From: Bacteroidaceae bacterium
GTDB lineage: Bacteria > Bacteroidota > Bacteroidia > Bacteroidales > Bacteroidaceae
Length of the DNA stretch: 57,680 nucleotides
NCBI GenBank assembly: GCA_017526905.1
Contig: JAFXQT010000020.1
Coordinates: 1-57,680, forward strand
Direction: 5' to 3'
Shown here: piece by piece, positions 1-7,591 of the stretch
How positions within the stretch are numbered: the stretch's first letter is position 1
How the letters are laid out: each line of letters starts with the position of its first letter
Position numbers and translations under genes: made by a program
Notes under the pieces: model-generated
What the model was told of the DNA's origin: nothing
Database searches by the model: none
The model's input: the letters and a program-made list of their open reading frames with translations, nothing else

Positions 1-7
1 TAAAGCA

Positions 8-53
8 TGCCTTTAGGTATGCGACCGCAAATGATATCGCGTACCTAAAGGCA
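8..53. repeat. Inverted repeat (hairpin) at the window edge
   Basis: Positions 8-23 pair with 38-53 to give a 16-bp stem, with one G-T pair and a 14-nt loop. There is no T-run after it. It may be the transcription terminator of a gene outside the window or a dispersed palindrome; the sequence does not decide. No gene is seen in bases 1-152. Confidence 0.5.
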
Positions 54-141
54 CGCTATCCTCTAACATGCACATTACCAGCCATAGGAATGGCTGGCTA
101 CCAATATCTAATGCCTACGGCATCGCTTGCGAAACTTGAAT

Positions 142-190
142 CAAACAAAGTTATGCGCAATCTTTTCCTGAGCCTCATGCTGGCTTTGCC
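142..190 (+). repeat. Direct repeat copy 1: start and signal-peptide segment
   Basis: These 49 bases cover the leader immediately before the start codon and the first 12 codons of the carboxylesterase. They match 1777-1825 with one mismatch (G182 against C1817). Confidence 0.9.
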
Positions 191-1586
191 ATTGTTGGCC
201 AATGCACAATTATTTGACAGTTCAACCGAGGCCACCAAGATACCAACCAAGTATGGCGACGTGGCAGGGTATATCGAACGCGGCGTATATACCTACAAGG
301 GCATACCCTATGCCGAGGCCGAACGGTTCCAGCCTGCCCGCGAACCCAAGGCATGGCAGGGAGTGCGTTCGTGCCGTCACTGGGGGCCTGTATGTCCGCA
401 GAGCAAGAACAACGGCTGGCGCAATGACGAGGGAGCCTTCTTCTACCAGTGGAACGACGGCTATCAGAGCGAGGACTGCCTAAGACTGAATGTCTGGACA
501 AAGGGGCGTAACGACGGGAAAAAGCGCCCTGTGCTGTTCTGGCTGCATGGCGGCGGATACACCAGCGGCAACGGACAGGAGCATCCAGGCTATGACGGGC
601 GTAACCTGGCCGAAAAAGGCGATGTAGTGGTGGTGACCATTAACCACCGCCTCAATGTGCTGGGCTATCTGGACCTCTCTGCCTTCGGCGAGAAGTACAA
701 AGAAAGTGCCAACCTCGGCCAAACAGATATCGTGGCCGCCTTGCGTTGGGTGCGCGATAACATAGCGTACTTTGGTGGCGACCCAGGGTGTGTCACCATT
801 TTCGGCCAGTCGGGCGGCGGTGGCAAGGTTTCCACACTGCTCTGCATGCCATCGGCCAAGGGCCTGTTCCACCGTGCCATGGTCATGAGTGGATCCTTCC
901 TCGGCAGCACGCCACAAAAGGAGGCCCGCGAGGTGGGACAACTCACTGCTTGGTATCTCGGCCTGACCTCGCGAACCATTGACAGCATCCAGCATGTGCC
1001 CTACGAGAAACTTCTGGAGGCAGCCAACAAGGCATCGCGGGAAATCAGCAGCCGCAACCGTGCGGGCAGCCCTGGCCGAGGCATGCGTTTAGGTTGGGGA
1101 CCGGTGAACGATGGCGACATCATGCCCGGCATCTTTGAGAATGGCAGTGAGAAAATATCCAATGACATACCATTGCTCATCGGTTCTACGCTCAACGAGT
1201 TCTCCACTCCCAACGAGGATCGTATGGTGCGTCCGGCTGTTATTCAGCAGGCCACCATCCGATGCCAGGATGGCGGGGCACCTGTTTATGTGTATCTCTC
1301 TGCCTACCAGACAACCACCCTCGATGGGCGCAACCATGCCTGCCATAACAGCGACATACCCTTCTTCTTTAATAATGTGATAAAGAGCGCTCAGATGACG
1401 GGCGCTACCAAGGAAGCTATAGCCCTGGGCGATAAAATGAGCAGTGCCCTCATTAACTTTGCCCGCACCGGCAACCCTAATGCTAAAGGCTTGCCCAAGT
1501 GGCCCGCTTTCACGCCTGAGACCGAAGCAACCATGCGCTTTGATGCACCGAAGTGTCAGATTACTTATAAAGCGAATAAACCGTGA
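153..1586 (+). CDS. Secreted type B carboxylesterase
   Basis: Predicted to hydrolyse carboxylic esters outside the cytoplasm, probably acyl groups on plant cell-wall material given the neighbours. The start at 153 opens with a clear signal peptide (MRNLFLSLMLALPLLANAQ); the longer reading from 90 would place 21 polar residues ahead of it. The mature protein has the type B fold: an oxyanion-hole HGGG motif (LHGGGYTSG), the nucleophile elbow GQSGGGG (the family usually has GQSAGG), and a late ACHNSDIPFFFNN block carrying the likely catalytic His. About 477 residues is normal for the family. The next gene starts with an almost identical signal-peptide segment although the enzymes are unrelated. 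The substrate cannot be told from the sequence. Confidence 0.85.
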   Translation: MRNLFLSLMLALPLLANAQLFDSSTEATKIPTKYGDVAGYIERGVYTYKGIPYAEAERFQPAREPKAWQGVRSCRHWGPVCPQSKNNGWRNDEGAFFYQWNDGYQSEDCLRLNVWTKGRNDGKKRPVLFWLHGGGYTSGNGQEHPGYDGRNLAEKGDVVVVTINHRLNVLGYLDLSAFGEKYKESANLGQTDIVAALRWVRDNIAYFGGDPGCVTIFGQSGGGGKVSTLLCMPSAKGLFHRAMVMSGSFLGSTPQKEAREVGQLTAWYLGLTSRTIDSIQHVPYEKLLEAANKASREISSRNRAGSPGRGMRLGWGPVNDGDIMPGIFENGSEKISNDIPLLIGSTLNEFSTPNEDRMVRPAVIQQATIRCQDGGAPVYVYLSAYQTTTLDGRNHACHNSDIPFFFNNVIKSAQMTGATKEAIALGDKMSSALINFARTGNPNAKGLPKWPAFTPETEATMRFDAPKCQITYKANKP

Positions 1587-1608
1587 AAACACACATTTCT
1601 GTCAGTAG

Positions 1609-1633
1609 CTGTTATTGCACGCTGCAATAACAG
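1609..1633 (+). terminator. Stem-loop after the carboxylesterase
   Basis: An 11-bp perfect stem (1609-1619 with 1623-1633) and a 3-nt loop lie 23 bases after the stop codon, followed by TTTCGGTT. The compact stem suits a terminator, but the T-run is short. The rest of the gap up to 1787 shows no convincing gene. Confidence 0.55.
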
Positions 1634-1776
1634 TTTCGGTTCAACCATGCAAGGTATCTTGTATGGACTCAGGTCGGCGGGTACACTTGGGCGATGCCCT
1701 TGGAGCCAACGGCGTCATCTGTCAGCTGTTCGAGAAGCAGTTTCGTTTACAATCTCATCCCCCCCCAGAAAATAAA

Positions 1777-1825
1777 CAAACAAAGTTATGCGCAATCTTT
1801 TCCTGAGCCTCATGCTCGCTTTGCC
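1777..1825 (+). repeat. Direct repeat copy 2: start and signal-peptide segment
   Basis: Second copy of the 49-bp segment, 1635 bp downstream, at the start of the two-domain hydrolase. Similarity stops just inside the signal peptide (LPLLANAQ against LPLAVAAQ), so only the expression and export start is shared. Confidence 0.9.
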
Positions 1826-3428
1826 GCTTGCTGTAGCGGCACAGACGGATCGGAACATCACCGTCACCGAGAACATAGCCTACCGTAAGGACGTAGGCCC
1901 CAACACCTTGCTCGATCTGGCACAGCCGCAGTTCGGGCCGCAGAAGAACCGACCTGCCATCCTCATCATTCATGGTGGTGGCTGGAGTGCAGGTTCAAAG
2001 AACGATGCCGTGTATCACAACCTGATGATGGATTATGCCAAGAAGGGCTATGTGGTGTGCAATATGAACTATCGCCTGATGCAGGAGGCACAGCCACCCG
2101 CCTGCATTGAGGACGTGCGCTGTGCCATACGCTGGATGAAGGCCAACGCACAGCGGCTGGGCATTGACCCAGAACGCATTGGCACCTACGGGCACTCGGC
2201 AGGCGGACATCTGTCGCTCATGGCCGGCGTAGCTGCCGGGAGCAAGGCTTTCAATGACGATGCCGACCCGTGGAAACAGTTCGACTGCTCGGTGGCCTGT
2301 GCCGCCGGCGGTGCTCCTCCCACCGAGTTGGGCCGCCCTGGCAATCCGTTTGGCGACCGCAAGGAGTTTTGGCCCATCGGCTACATCGCTGGCTGCGCCA
2401 CTCCATTCCTGGTGCTGCAGGGCGCCGAGGATCCCATTGTGCGCCCTAACCTGACGGAGGACTGGGTGCGTAAAATGCAACAAGCAGGCGCTCAGGTCGA
2501 TTATGTAAAAGTGCACGGCCATCATGGCGTGGCCTTTGACCAGCAGCTGCAGTTCACGCGTCCGGCCATGGATGCTTTCTTCGCGCGTCATCTGAAGCAC
2601 AATGACCCCTCCGTCAGTTTCGAGCAGCTGAAGGTGCCCGACTTTGGAGGCAGCGGCCCCTACAAGGCCGTGGCTGTGCGGGAGCGGTCGCTACCCGATT
2701 TCGTGGTGTACCACCCTGTAGATATGGCCGATGCCATCGGCAGCGAGCACGATAAATTGCCCGTGCTCGTCTTTGCCAACGGCGGTTGCATGGACACCAG
2801 CATTGGCTATGAGAACATGCTCACTGACATTGCTTCACACGGCTATGTGGTGGTGGCTATTGGCGCTTTGCAGATGTTTCCGCAGCACGACAAAGAGCAG
2901 CATACACCATCGGCCATGGTGGCCAAGGCGATGGATTGGATCTGCCGGCAGGCTGCAACGCCTGGGTCGCCTTATTTCCGGAAAGTGAACACCGAACGGA
3001 TGGCGGCTGCAGGACACTCGTGCGGTGGCGCACAGGTGTTGGCCAATGCAGCCGACAAGCGTCTGCACACGTATCTCATACTCAATGCAGGCATGGGCCA
3101 AATGACCATGGCCGATGCCAGCGCCGCATCGCTAAAGAATCTGCATGGGCCCATCCTATACTTGGTTGGCGGCACAACCGATGTGGCATGGAAGAACGCA
3201 CAGATGGACTATGAAGCCATCGGCAGTGTGCCCGTGGTGCTGGCCGATAATACAAAGAGCGGCCATGGCGGCACTTACAATCAGCCCCATGGCGGGGCTA
3301 ACGCCCGTATGGTGCGCGCATGGCTGGACTGGCAGTTCAAGGGCAAGGTTGAAAACAAGGACATCTTCGTCGGCGGCAAGCTAACCGACTATGAGGGATG
3401 GACCATCAAACACAAGAACTTCAAATAA
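1788..3428 (+). CDS. Secreted protein with two alpha/beta-hydrolase (esterase) domains
   Basis: The product, 546 residues, begins with a signal peptide (MRNLFLSLMLALPLAVAAQ) and holds two consecutive alpha/beta-hydrolase domains. The first, about residues 20-270, resembles the BD-FAE/hormone-sensitive-lipase group, with an oxyanion motif HGGGW and nucleophile elbow GHSAGG. The second, about 290-520, resembles the dienelactone-hydrolase/cutinase-like group, with ANGG in the oxyanion position and elbow GHSCGG. Both serines are present, so both domains may be active. The GH53 gene follows 46 bases downstream and the carboxylesterase lies upstream, suggesting acetyl or feruloyl removal from hemicellulose or pectin. 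Specificities are inferred, not shown. Confidence 0.8.
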   Translation: MRNLFLSLMLALPLAVAAQTDRNITVTENIAYRKDVGPNTLLDLAQPQFGPQKNRPAILIIHGGGWSAGSKNDAVYHNLMMDYAKKGYVVCNMNYRLMQEAQPPACIEDVRCAIRWMKANAQRLGIDPERIGTYGHSAGGHLSLMAGVAAGSKAFNDDADPWKQFDCSVACAAGGAPPTELGRPGNPFGDRKEFWPIGYIAGCATPFLVLQGAEDPIVRPNLTEDWVRKMQQAGAQVDYVKVHGHHGVAFDQQLQFTRPAMDAFFARHLKHNDPSVSFEQLKVPDFGGSGPYKAVAVRERSLPDFVVYHPVDMADAIGSEHDKLPVLVFANGGCMDTSIGYENMLTDIASHGYVVVAIGALQMFPQHDKEQHTPSAMVAKAMDWICRQAATPGSPYFRKVNTERMAAAGHSCGGAQVLANAADKRLHTYLILNAGMGQMTMADASAASLKNLHGPILYLVGGTTDVAWKNAQMDYEAIGSVPVVLADNTKSGHGGTYNQPHGGANARMVRAWLDWQFKGKVENKDIFVGGKLTDYEGWTIKHKNFK

Positions 3429-3474
3429 CAGCGTGTGCTTGTGCATGCCGGAAGATCCAAACACACTAAACGAC

Positions 3475-4503
3475 ATGAAAAGATTACTGATGGGCTTGCT
3501 CTTTGCCGGAGCGCTGTGTGCCAATGCCCAGGCACAGGAGAAGGATTTTGTAAAGGGCGCCGATGTGGGATTCCTGGCTGGACAGGAACGGCATGGCGTG
3601 AAGTTTCACGATCGCAATGGAAATGAACGCGAGTGCTTGGAACTGCTCAAAAACGACTATCAGATGAGTGCTATCCGCCTGCGTGTGTGGGTGAATCCAC
3701 GAGGCGGCAGCAACGACAAGAACGAACTGCTGGCCATGGCACGCCGAGTCAAGGCATTGGGCATGGACCTGATGGTCGATTTCCATTATGCCGACTCGTG
3801 GGCCGACCCCGCCAAGCAACCTATCCCCAAAGCTTGGCAGGGACACACCTACAAGCAGATGCTCAAGGACTTGCGGCAGCATACTGTTGAGGTGCTCACA
3901 CTGCTGAAACAGAATGGTATAGAACCACGTTGGGTGCAGGTCGGCAACGAAACAGCCAACGGCTTGTTATGGCCCATGGGGCATATAGAGAAGAACCCCA
4001 AGCAGTATGCCGGCTTCATCCGCGAGGGCTACAAGGCGGTTAAGAAGGTGTTCCCCCGTGCCATCGTCATCGTTCACTTGGACCGCGGCCACAAGCAGTC
4101 GCTCTATGACTGGAACCTCGATATCGTGCGCAAGTACGGAGGCAAGTGGGACATGATCGGCATGTCGCTCTATCCCTACTGGGCCATGGAGGGGCATCCC
4201 GAACTGAAGGCCGACGACATCATCACCGACTGTATGGCCAACATACGCCACTGCAGCGAGAAGTACAAGTGCGACGTGATGATCGTGGAAACAGGCTTCG
4301 AGGTGGACATGAAACACCCGGAAGTGATGGACGAAGGTCGACGGCAACTGAGTCGTGTTATACGTGAGGCCCGCACCGAGACCAACGGCCGCTGCAGGGG
4401 CGTGTTCTATTGGGAGCCGCAATGTCTGCCCGGTGGCTACAAACTTGGTGCCTTCGACAGCAAAGCCTCGCCCACGGCCATCATGGAAGCGTTTGTGGAG
4501 TGA
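3475..4503 (+). CDS. GH53 endo-beta-1,4-galactanase (secreted)
   Basis: Family GH53 enzymes cut beta-1,4-galactan side chains of type I arabinogalactan in pectin. I chose 3475 because it opens with a signal peptide (MKRLLMGLLFAGALCANAQ); an in-frame ATG at 3391 lies inside the upstream gene. Family marks are GADVGFLAGQE near the N-terminus, RLRVWVNP, the acid/base block VQVGNETANGLLWP and the nucleophile block IVETGF. The 342 residues fit a single catalytic domain with no binding module. It starts 46 bases after the two-domain esterase, so the two are probably co-transcribed, and a strong terminator follows. Confidence 0.92.
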   Translation: MKRLLMGLLFAGALCANAQAQEKDFVKGADVGFLAGQERHGVKFHDRNGNERECLELLKNDYQMSAIRLRVWVNPRGGSNDKNELLAMARRVKALGMDLMVDFHYADSWADPAKQPIPKAWQGHTYKQMLKDLRQHTVEVLTLLKQNGIEPRWVQVGNETANGLLWPMGHIEKNPKQYAGFIREGYKAVKKVFPRAIVIVHLDRGHKQSLYDWNLDIVRKYGGKWDMIGMSLYPYWAMEGHPELKADDIITDCMANIRHCSEKYKCDVMIVETGFEVDMKHPEVMDEGRRQLSRVIREARTETNGRCRGVFYWEPQCLPGGYKLGAFDSKASPTAIMEAFVE

Positions 4504-4534
4504 AGGGGCGTTCGCTCCGTCTGAGCAAAAAAAG

Positions 4535-4565
4535 CGGGCAATTGCTTGCCCGTTTTTCTTTTTTC
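4535..4565 (+). terminator. Rho-independent terminator after the GH53 gene
   Basis: A 7-bp G+C-rich stem (4535-4541 with 4546-4552), a TTGC loop and a T-rich run from 4553 form a classic terminator. Confidence 0.9.
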
Positions 4566-4567
4566 CT

Positions 4568-4575
4568 TACCTTTG
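4568..4575 (+). promoter_or_regulatory. Bacteroidetes -7 box upstream of the DUF418 gene
   Basis: TACCTTTG matches the Bacteroidetes -7 consensus TAnnTTTG. It sits just after the T-run of the previous terminator and about 80 bases before the start codon. No clean -33 TTTG is visible. Confidence 0.5.
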
Positions 4576-4655
4576 CCGCCGTTTCAGGCATTAGCAAGCG
4601 CACCATAGCCCGGGAACATCATTCATAATGCACTAAAGAACATATTCGATTGTCG

Positions 4656-5882
4656 ATGCAAACGCAAGCAAACACGGCTACGCTGGCAGGCCCCACCTCC
4701 GAGCGTCAGCGACACACCATACTTGATGCTCTGCGCGGTTTTGCGCTGATGGGCATCGCGCTGGCCAATTTCCCCGAGTTCGGGCTGTGGACATTCCTCA
4801 GTGCCGATGCACAGGCTGCTATGCCATCGGCCGGCGTGGATAGGGTGGTTCGGTTCCTGCAATATATGCTGGTGGATGGCAAGTTTTACACCATCTTCTC
4901 CCTGCTCTTCGGCATAGGATTCTCCCTGATTCTGGCTCGTCACAGCCGATGGCTATTCGTGCGGCGCATGCTGATATTGGTGGCCATTGGTGCTTTGCAC
5001 CTACTGTTTATTTGGAGTGGTGACATCCTGTTGCTATATGCCGTGGGCGGCTTACTGCTGACGCTGTTTGTGCGCTTGTCTGACCGTGTCCTCCTTTGGG
5101 TGGCCATGGCACTCGTTCTCCTGCCTGTGGGGCTTGATTTGCTCACCGAATGCTGCGGCGTTGATTTTGCATCGCCGTTTTATGAAGCCTGGTGGCGTGT
5201 GGCCACGGCACACGGCATCAACGAGGTTAACTTTGCAACGTGGCTGCGCGATGCCGACACCTATCCGCAGGTGTTTGCTTTCCTGCAGCAGGGGGCATGT
5301 GAACGCCTATGGGAGTTTGTCGAGGGACACCGCCTGCCCAAAGTGGTGGGTCTGTTCATCATCGGCTACCTGATTGGCAAGCATCGCCTATATGCCCGGC
5401 TGGCCGAACTGCCTCTGCGGCCTCTGCTCCGTTGGGGGCTGCTGCCAGCCGTAGTATTGTCTGCTTTGTATGCCTGGAGCGCCACCCACGCCCATCCATG
5501 GGGCTTGACCCTACACTCCCTGCTTTATGCGCTGAGTGTGATTCCGCTGGCGATTTGCTACGTTGCCGCCTTTTGCCGTCTTTTTCTGGTATCGCAGCGT
5601 CCTGTCTTTGCGTTCCTGGCCGCTCCTGGCCGCATGGCGCTGTCGTGTTACATCGGCCAGTCGCTCATCGGCATAGTCCTGTTCTACGGCATCGGATTTG
5701 GGCTGGGCACCCGTTTTGGCTTGGGGCAGATTGAACTGGTGGCGTTGGCCGTATTCTTTGTCGAGGCCCTGTTGTGCCACTTGTGGTTGCGCAGTTTTCG
5801 TTTCGGCCCTTTGGAATGGGTGTGGCGCTTGCTCACTTATGGCCGTTATTTTCCCATCCGCCGACAAAGCACCGAAGTCTAA
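4656..5882 (+). CDS. DUF418 (YeiB-like) multi-pass membrane protein
   Basis: About 408 residues, mostly hydrophobic, with the N-terminal signature ILDALRGFALMGIALAN typical of DUF418/YeiB proteins and an aromatic-rich C-terminal DUF418 region (RMALSCYIGQSLIG, then a GPLEWVWRLLTYGR-like end). Around ten membrane segments are apparent. The cellular role of the family is not established; a transport or acyl-transfer role is sometimes suggested. The ATG at 4656 is preferred over a TTG two codons earlier. The GNAT gene follows 19 bases later, so the two probably share a transcript. Confidence 0.85.
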   Translation: MQTQANTATLAGPTSERQRHTILDALRGFALMGIALANFPEFGLWTFLSADAQAAMPSAGVDRVVRFLQYMLVDGKFYTIFSLLFGIGFSLILARHSRWLFVRRMLILVAIGALHLLFIWSGDILLLYAVGGLLLTLFVRLSDRVLLWVAMALVLLPVGLDLLTECCGVDFASPFYEAWWRVATAHGINEVNFATWLRDADTYPQVFAFLQQGACERLWEFVEGHRLPKVVGLFIIGYLIGKHRLYARLAELPLRPLLRWGLLPAVVLSALYAWSATHAHPWGLTLHSLLYALSVIPLAICYVAAFCRLFLVSQRPVFAFLAAPGRMALSCYIGQSLIGIVLFYGIGFGLGTRFGLGQIELVALAVFFVEALLCHLWLRSFRFGPLEWVWRLLTYGRYFPIRRQSTEV

Positions 5883-5901
5883 TCCCTCCTTACGCCTGCA
5901 C

Positions 5902-6441
5902 ATGTCCTACAGTATTCGTAAATCAAGCCTGAGCGACCTGCCTGCCTTGCTACTGCTGGCTGAGGCCGCACGTGGTATTATGCGTCGCAGCGGCAACATG
6001 GGGCAATGGGTGGATGGCTACCCGTCGGCCCAGGTGTTTCGTGCCGATATTGAGCGTGGAGTCAGTTACTTGATGCTTGATGAGAGCAGCATGCCTGTGG
6101 CAACCTTTGCTTTCATGCCGGGCCCCGATCCCACCTATGCCCAGATCTTTGACGACCGTCTGCCCGATGGTAGCCTGTTACAGGGTGCTTGGGTGGACGA
6201 TTTCCGGCCTTATGCCGTGGTGCATCGCATAGCCAGCAGGCCCGAGGCGCATGGCGTGATGGCGGCGTTGCTCGACTTCTGTTTCCGCCGCAGTCCGAAT
6301 CTGCGCATTGACACGCACCGTGATAACGTCATTATGCAACACCTGATGCAACGCCACGGATTCACGCGTTGCGGCATTATCTACCTGGCGAACGGCGACG
6401 AGCGCCTTGCCTATCAGAAAATCCTATACGAACAATCATAG
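5902..6441 (+). CDS. GNAT-family N-acetyltransferase
   Basis: A 179-residue protein with the GNAT layout: N-terminal YSIRKSSLSDLPALLLLAEAA, a central beta strand with VATFAFMPGPDPTY, the acetyl-CoA region around AVVHRIASRPEAHGVM, and C-terminal MQRHGFTRCGIIYL. Members transfer an acetyl group from acetyl-CoA to an amine; the acceptor here is unknown. The start at 5902 is chosen because the reading frame upstream overlaps the DUF418 gene and is not GNAT-like. It is probably cytoplasmic and co-transcribed with its neighbours. Confidence 0.8.
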   Translation: MSYSIRKSSLSDLPALLLLAEAARGIMRRSGNMGQWVDGYPSAQVFRADIERGVSYLMLDESSMPVATFAFMPGPDPTYAQIFDDRLPDGSLLQGAWVDDFRPYAVVHRIASRPEAHGVMAALLDFCFRRSPNLRIDTHRDNVIMQHLMQRHGFTRCGIIYLANGDERLAYQKILYEQS

Positions 6442-6460
6442 ACTATTAACAAACAGTTTC

Positions 6461-7519
6461 ATGAACAAACTATCTACCTTACTCCTTGCCCTGTTTGGCT
6501 TGGGTTCAAGTTCAGCCTGCAGCCAGGCACCTTATGCCAATGCCGACGTGCAGGCCTTTTCTGAGTTCATTGCCGACGATGTCCAACTATTGGATGTACG
6601 CACGGCGGCCGAGTATGCCGAGGGGCATCTGTCCGGTGCTGTTAATATCGACGTAAAGCAGTCCGATTTTCTCCAGCAGGCCCAGTCGCGTCTTGTCGCA
6701 TCGCGCCCGGTGGCTGTTTATTGTCGCAGTGGGCGTCGTTCGGCCTCGGCTGCCAAACAACTGGCCGATGCCGGCTTCACAGTGACCAACCTGAAGGGGG
6801 GAATCATGGCATGGCGGTTGGCAGGCAAGGATGTTACCACCGATAGCACCGAAGTGGACGTGTTTCGCACGCCAGGCGGCAAGGTGGTGCGTTTCTATGC
6901 ACTGATGCATGCCAGCATTCGCGTGGATTTTGACGGACGTCGGCTGCTGATTGACCCCGTGCGGCAACTGGGCGAGCGGAAAGCTGATTATGCTGTGATG
7001 GCGCCTGCCGATTATATCCTTGTTACACACGAGCACCATGATCACTTTGATCAAGAGGCAATTAGTCAGCTCTCGGCAGCACAAACCCGTTTTGTGGCCA
7101 ACGCCCGCTGTGTCGAGATGGCTGGGCATGGGCAGGCTCTGGCTAATGGTGACCGCCTGCAGCTGGCCGATGATATCCTTGTGGAGGCCGTGCCGGCGTA
7201 CAATATCACCGAAGGGCACACGCAGTTTCACCCGAAGGGGCGCGACAATGGCTATGTGCTCACGTTGGATGGGCTGCGCATCTATATCGCCGGCGACACG
7301 GAGGATATATCCGAAATGGAGCAGCTCGAAAATATAGACATCGCTTTCATGCCCTGCAACCAGCCCTACACCATGACTACCGAGCAATTACAGCGTGCGG
7401 CACGTATTGTCCGTCCGCGTGTGCTCTTTCCCTACCATTACAGCCAGACCGATGTCAGTGCCTTGCCAGCACAACTTCGTTCTGAAGGCATAGACGTGCG
7501 CATCCGCCATTATGAATAA
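6461..7519 (+). CDS. Exported rhodanese / metallo-beta-lactamase fusion (putative lipoprotein)
   Basis: The 352-residue product begins with a hydrophobic leader ending in SSAC (Cys20), which may be a relaxed lipobox. Residues about 28-115 form a rhodanese domain with DVRTAAEYAEGHLSGAVNI and the active-site loop CRSGRRS (Cys88). Residues about 130-350 form a metallo-beta-lactamase-fold domain of the UlaG-like kind, with the metal motif HEHHDH, a later AGDTED and FPYHYSQTD. Both sets of catalytic residues look intact. Rhodanese domains move sulfane sulfur; the substrate of the hydrolase domain is unknown. The domain order, rhodanese first, is opposite to that in typical persulfide dioxygenase fusions. 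Confidence 0.8.
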   Translation: MNKLSTLLLALFGLGSSSACSQAPYANADVQAFSEFIADDVQLLDVRTAAEYAEGHLSGAVNIDVKQSDFLQQAQSRLVASRPVAVYCRSGRRSASAAKQLADAGFTVTNLKGGIMAWRLAGKDVTTDSTEVDVFRTPGGKVVRFYALMHASIRVDFDGRRLLIDPVRQLGERKADYAVMAPADYILVTHEHHDHFDQEAISQLSAAQTRFVANARCVEMAGHGQALANGDRLQLADDILVEAVPAYNITEGHTQFHPKGRDNGYVLTLDGLRIYIAGDTEDISEMEQLENIDIAFMPCNQPYTMTTEQLQRAARIVRPRVLFPYHYSQTDVSALPAQLRSEGIDVRIRHYE

Positions 7520-7591
7520 CTCTTATGGCTTGCCTATGCAAGGTGGAGTAAGAGTGTAATGATGTCGTTCAAGTGATTAGTTTTGTGTGGA

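Noticed and set aside
1651-1745. A short piece that might be a gene remnant between the first two genes
   Set aside because: All frames give short peptides without a recognisable motif, so a pseudogene call is not supported.
7519-7555. Hairpin between the rhodanese/MBL gene and the minus-strand esterase gene
   Set aside because: It pairs 7 + 5 bp with an uneven internal loop and has no T-run on either strand, so I do not list it as a terminator.
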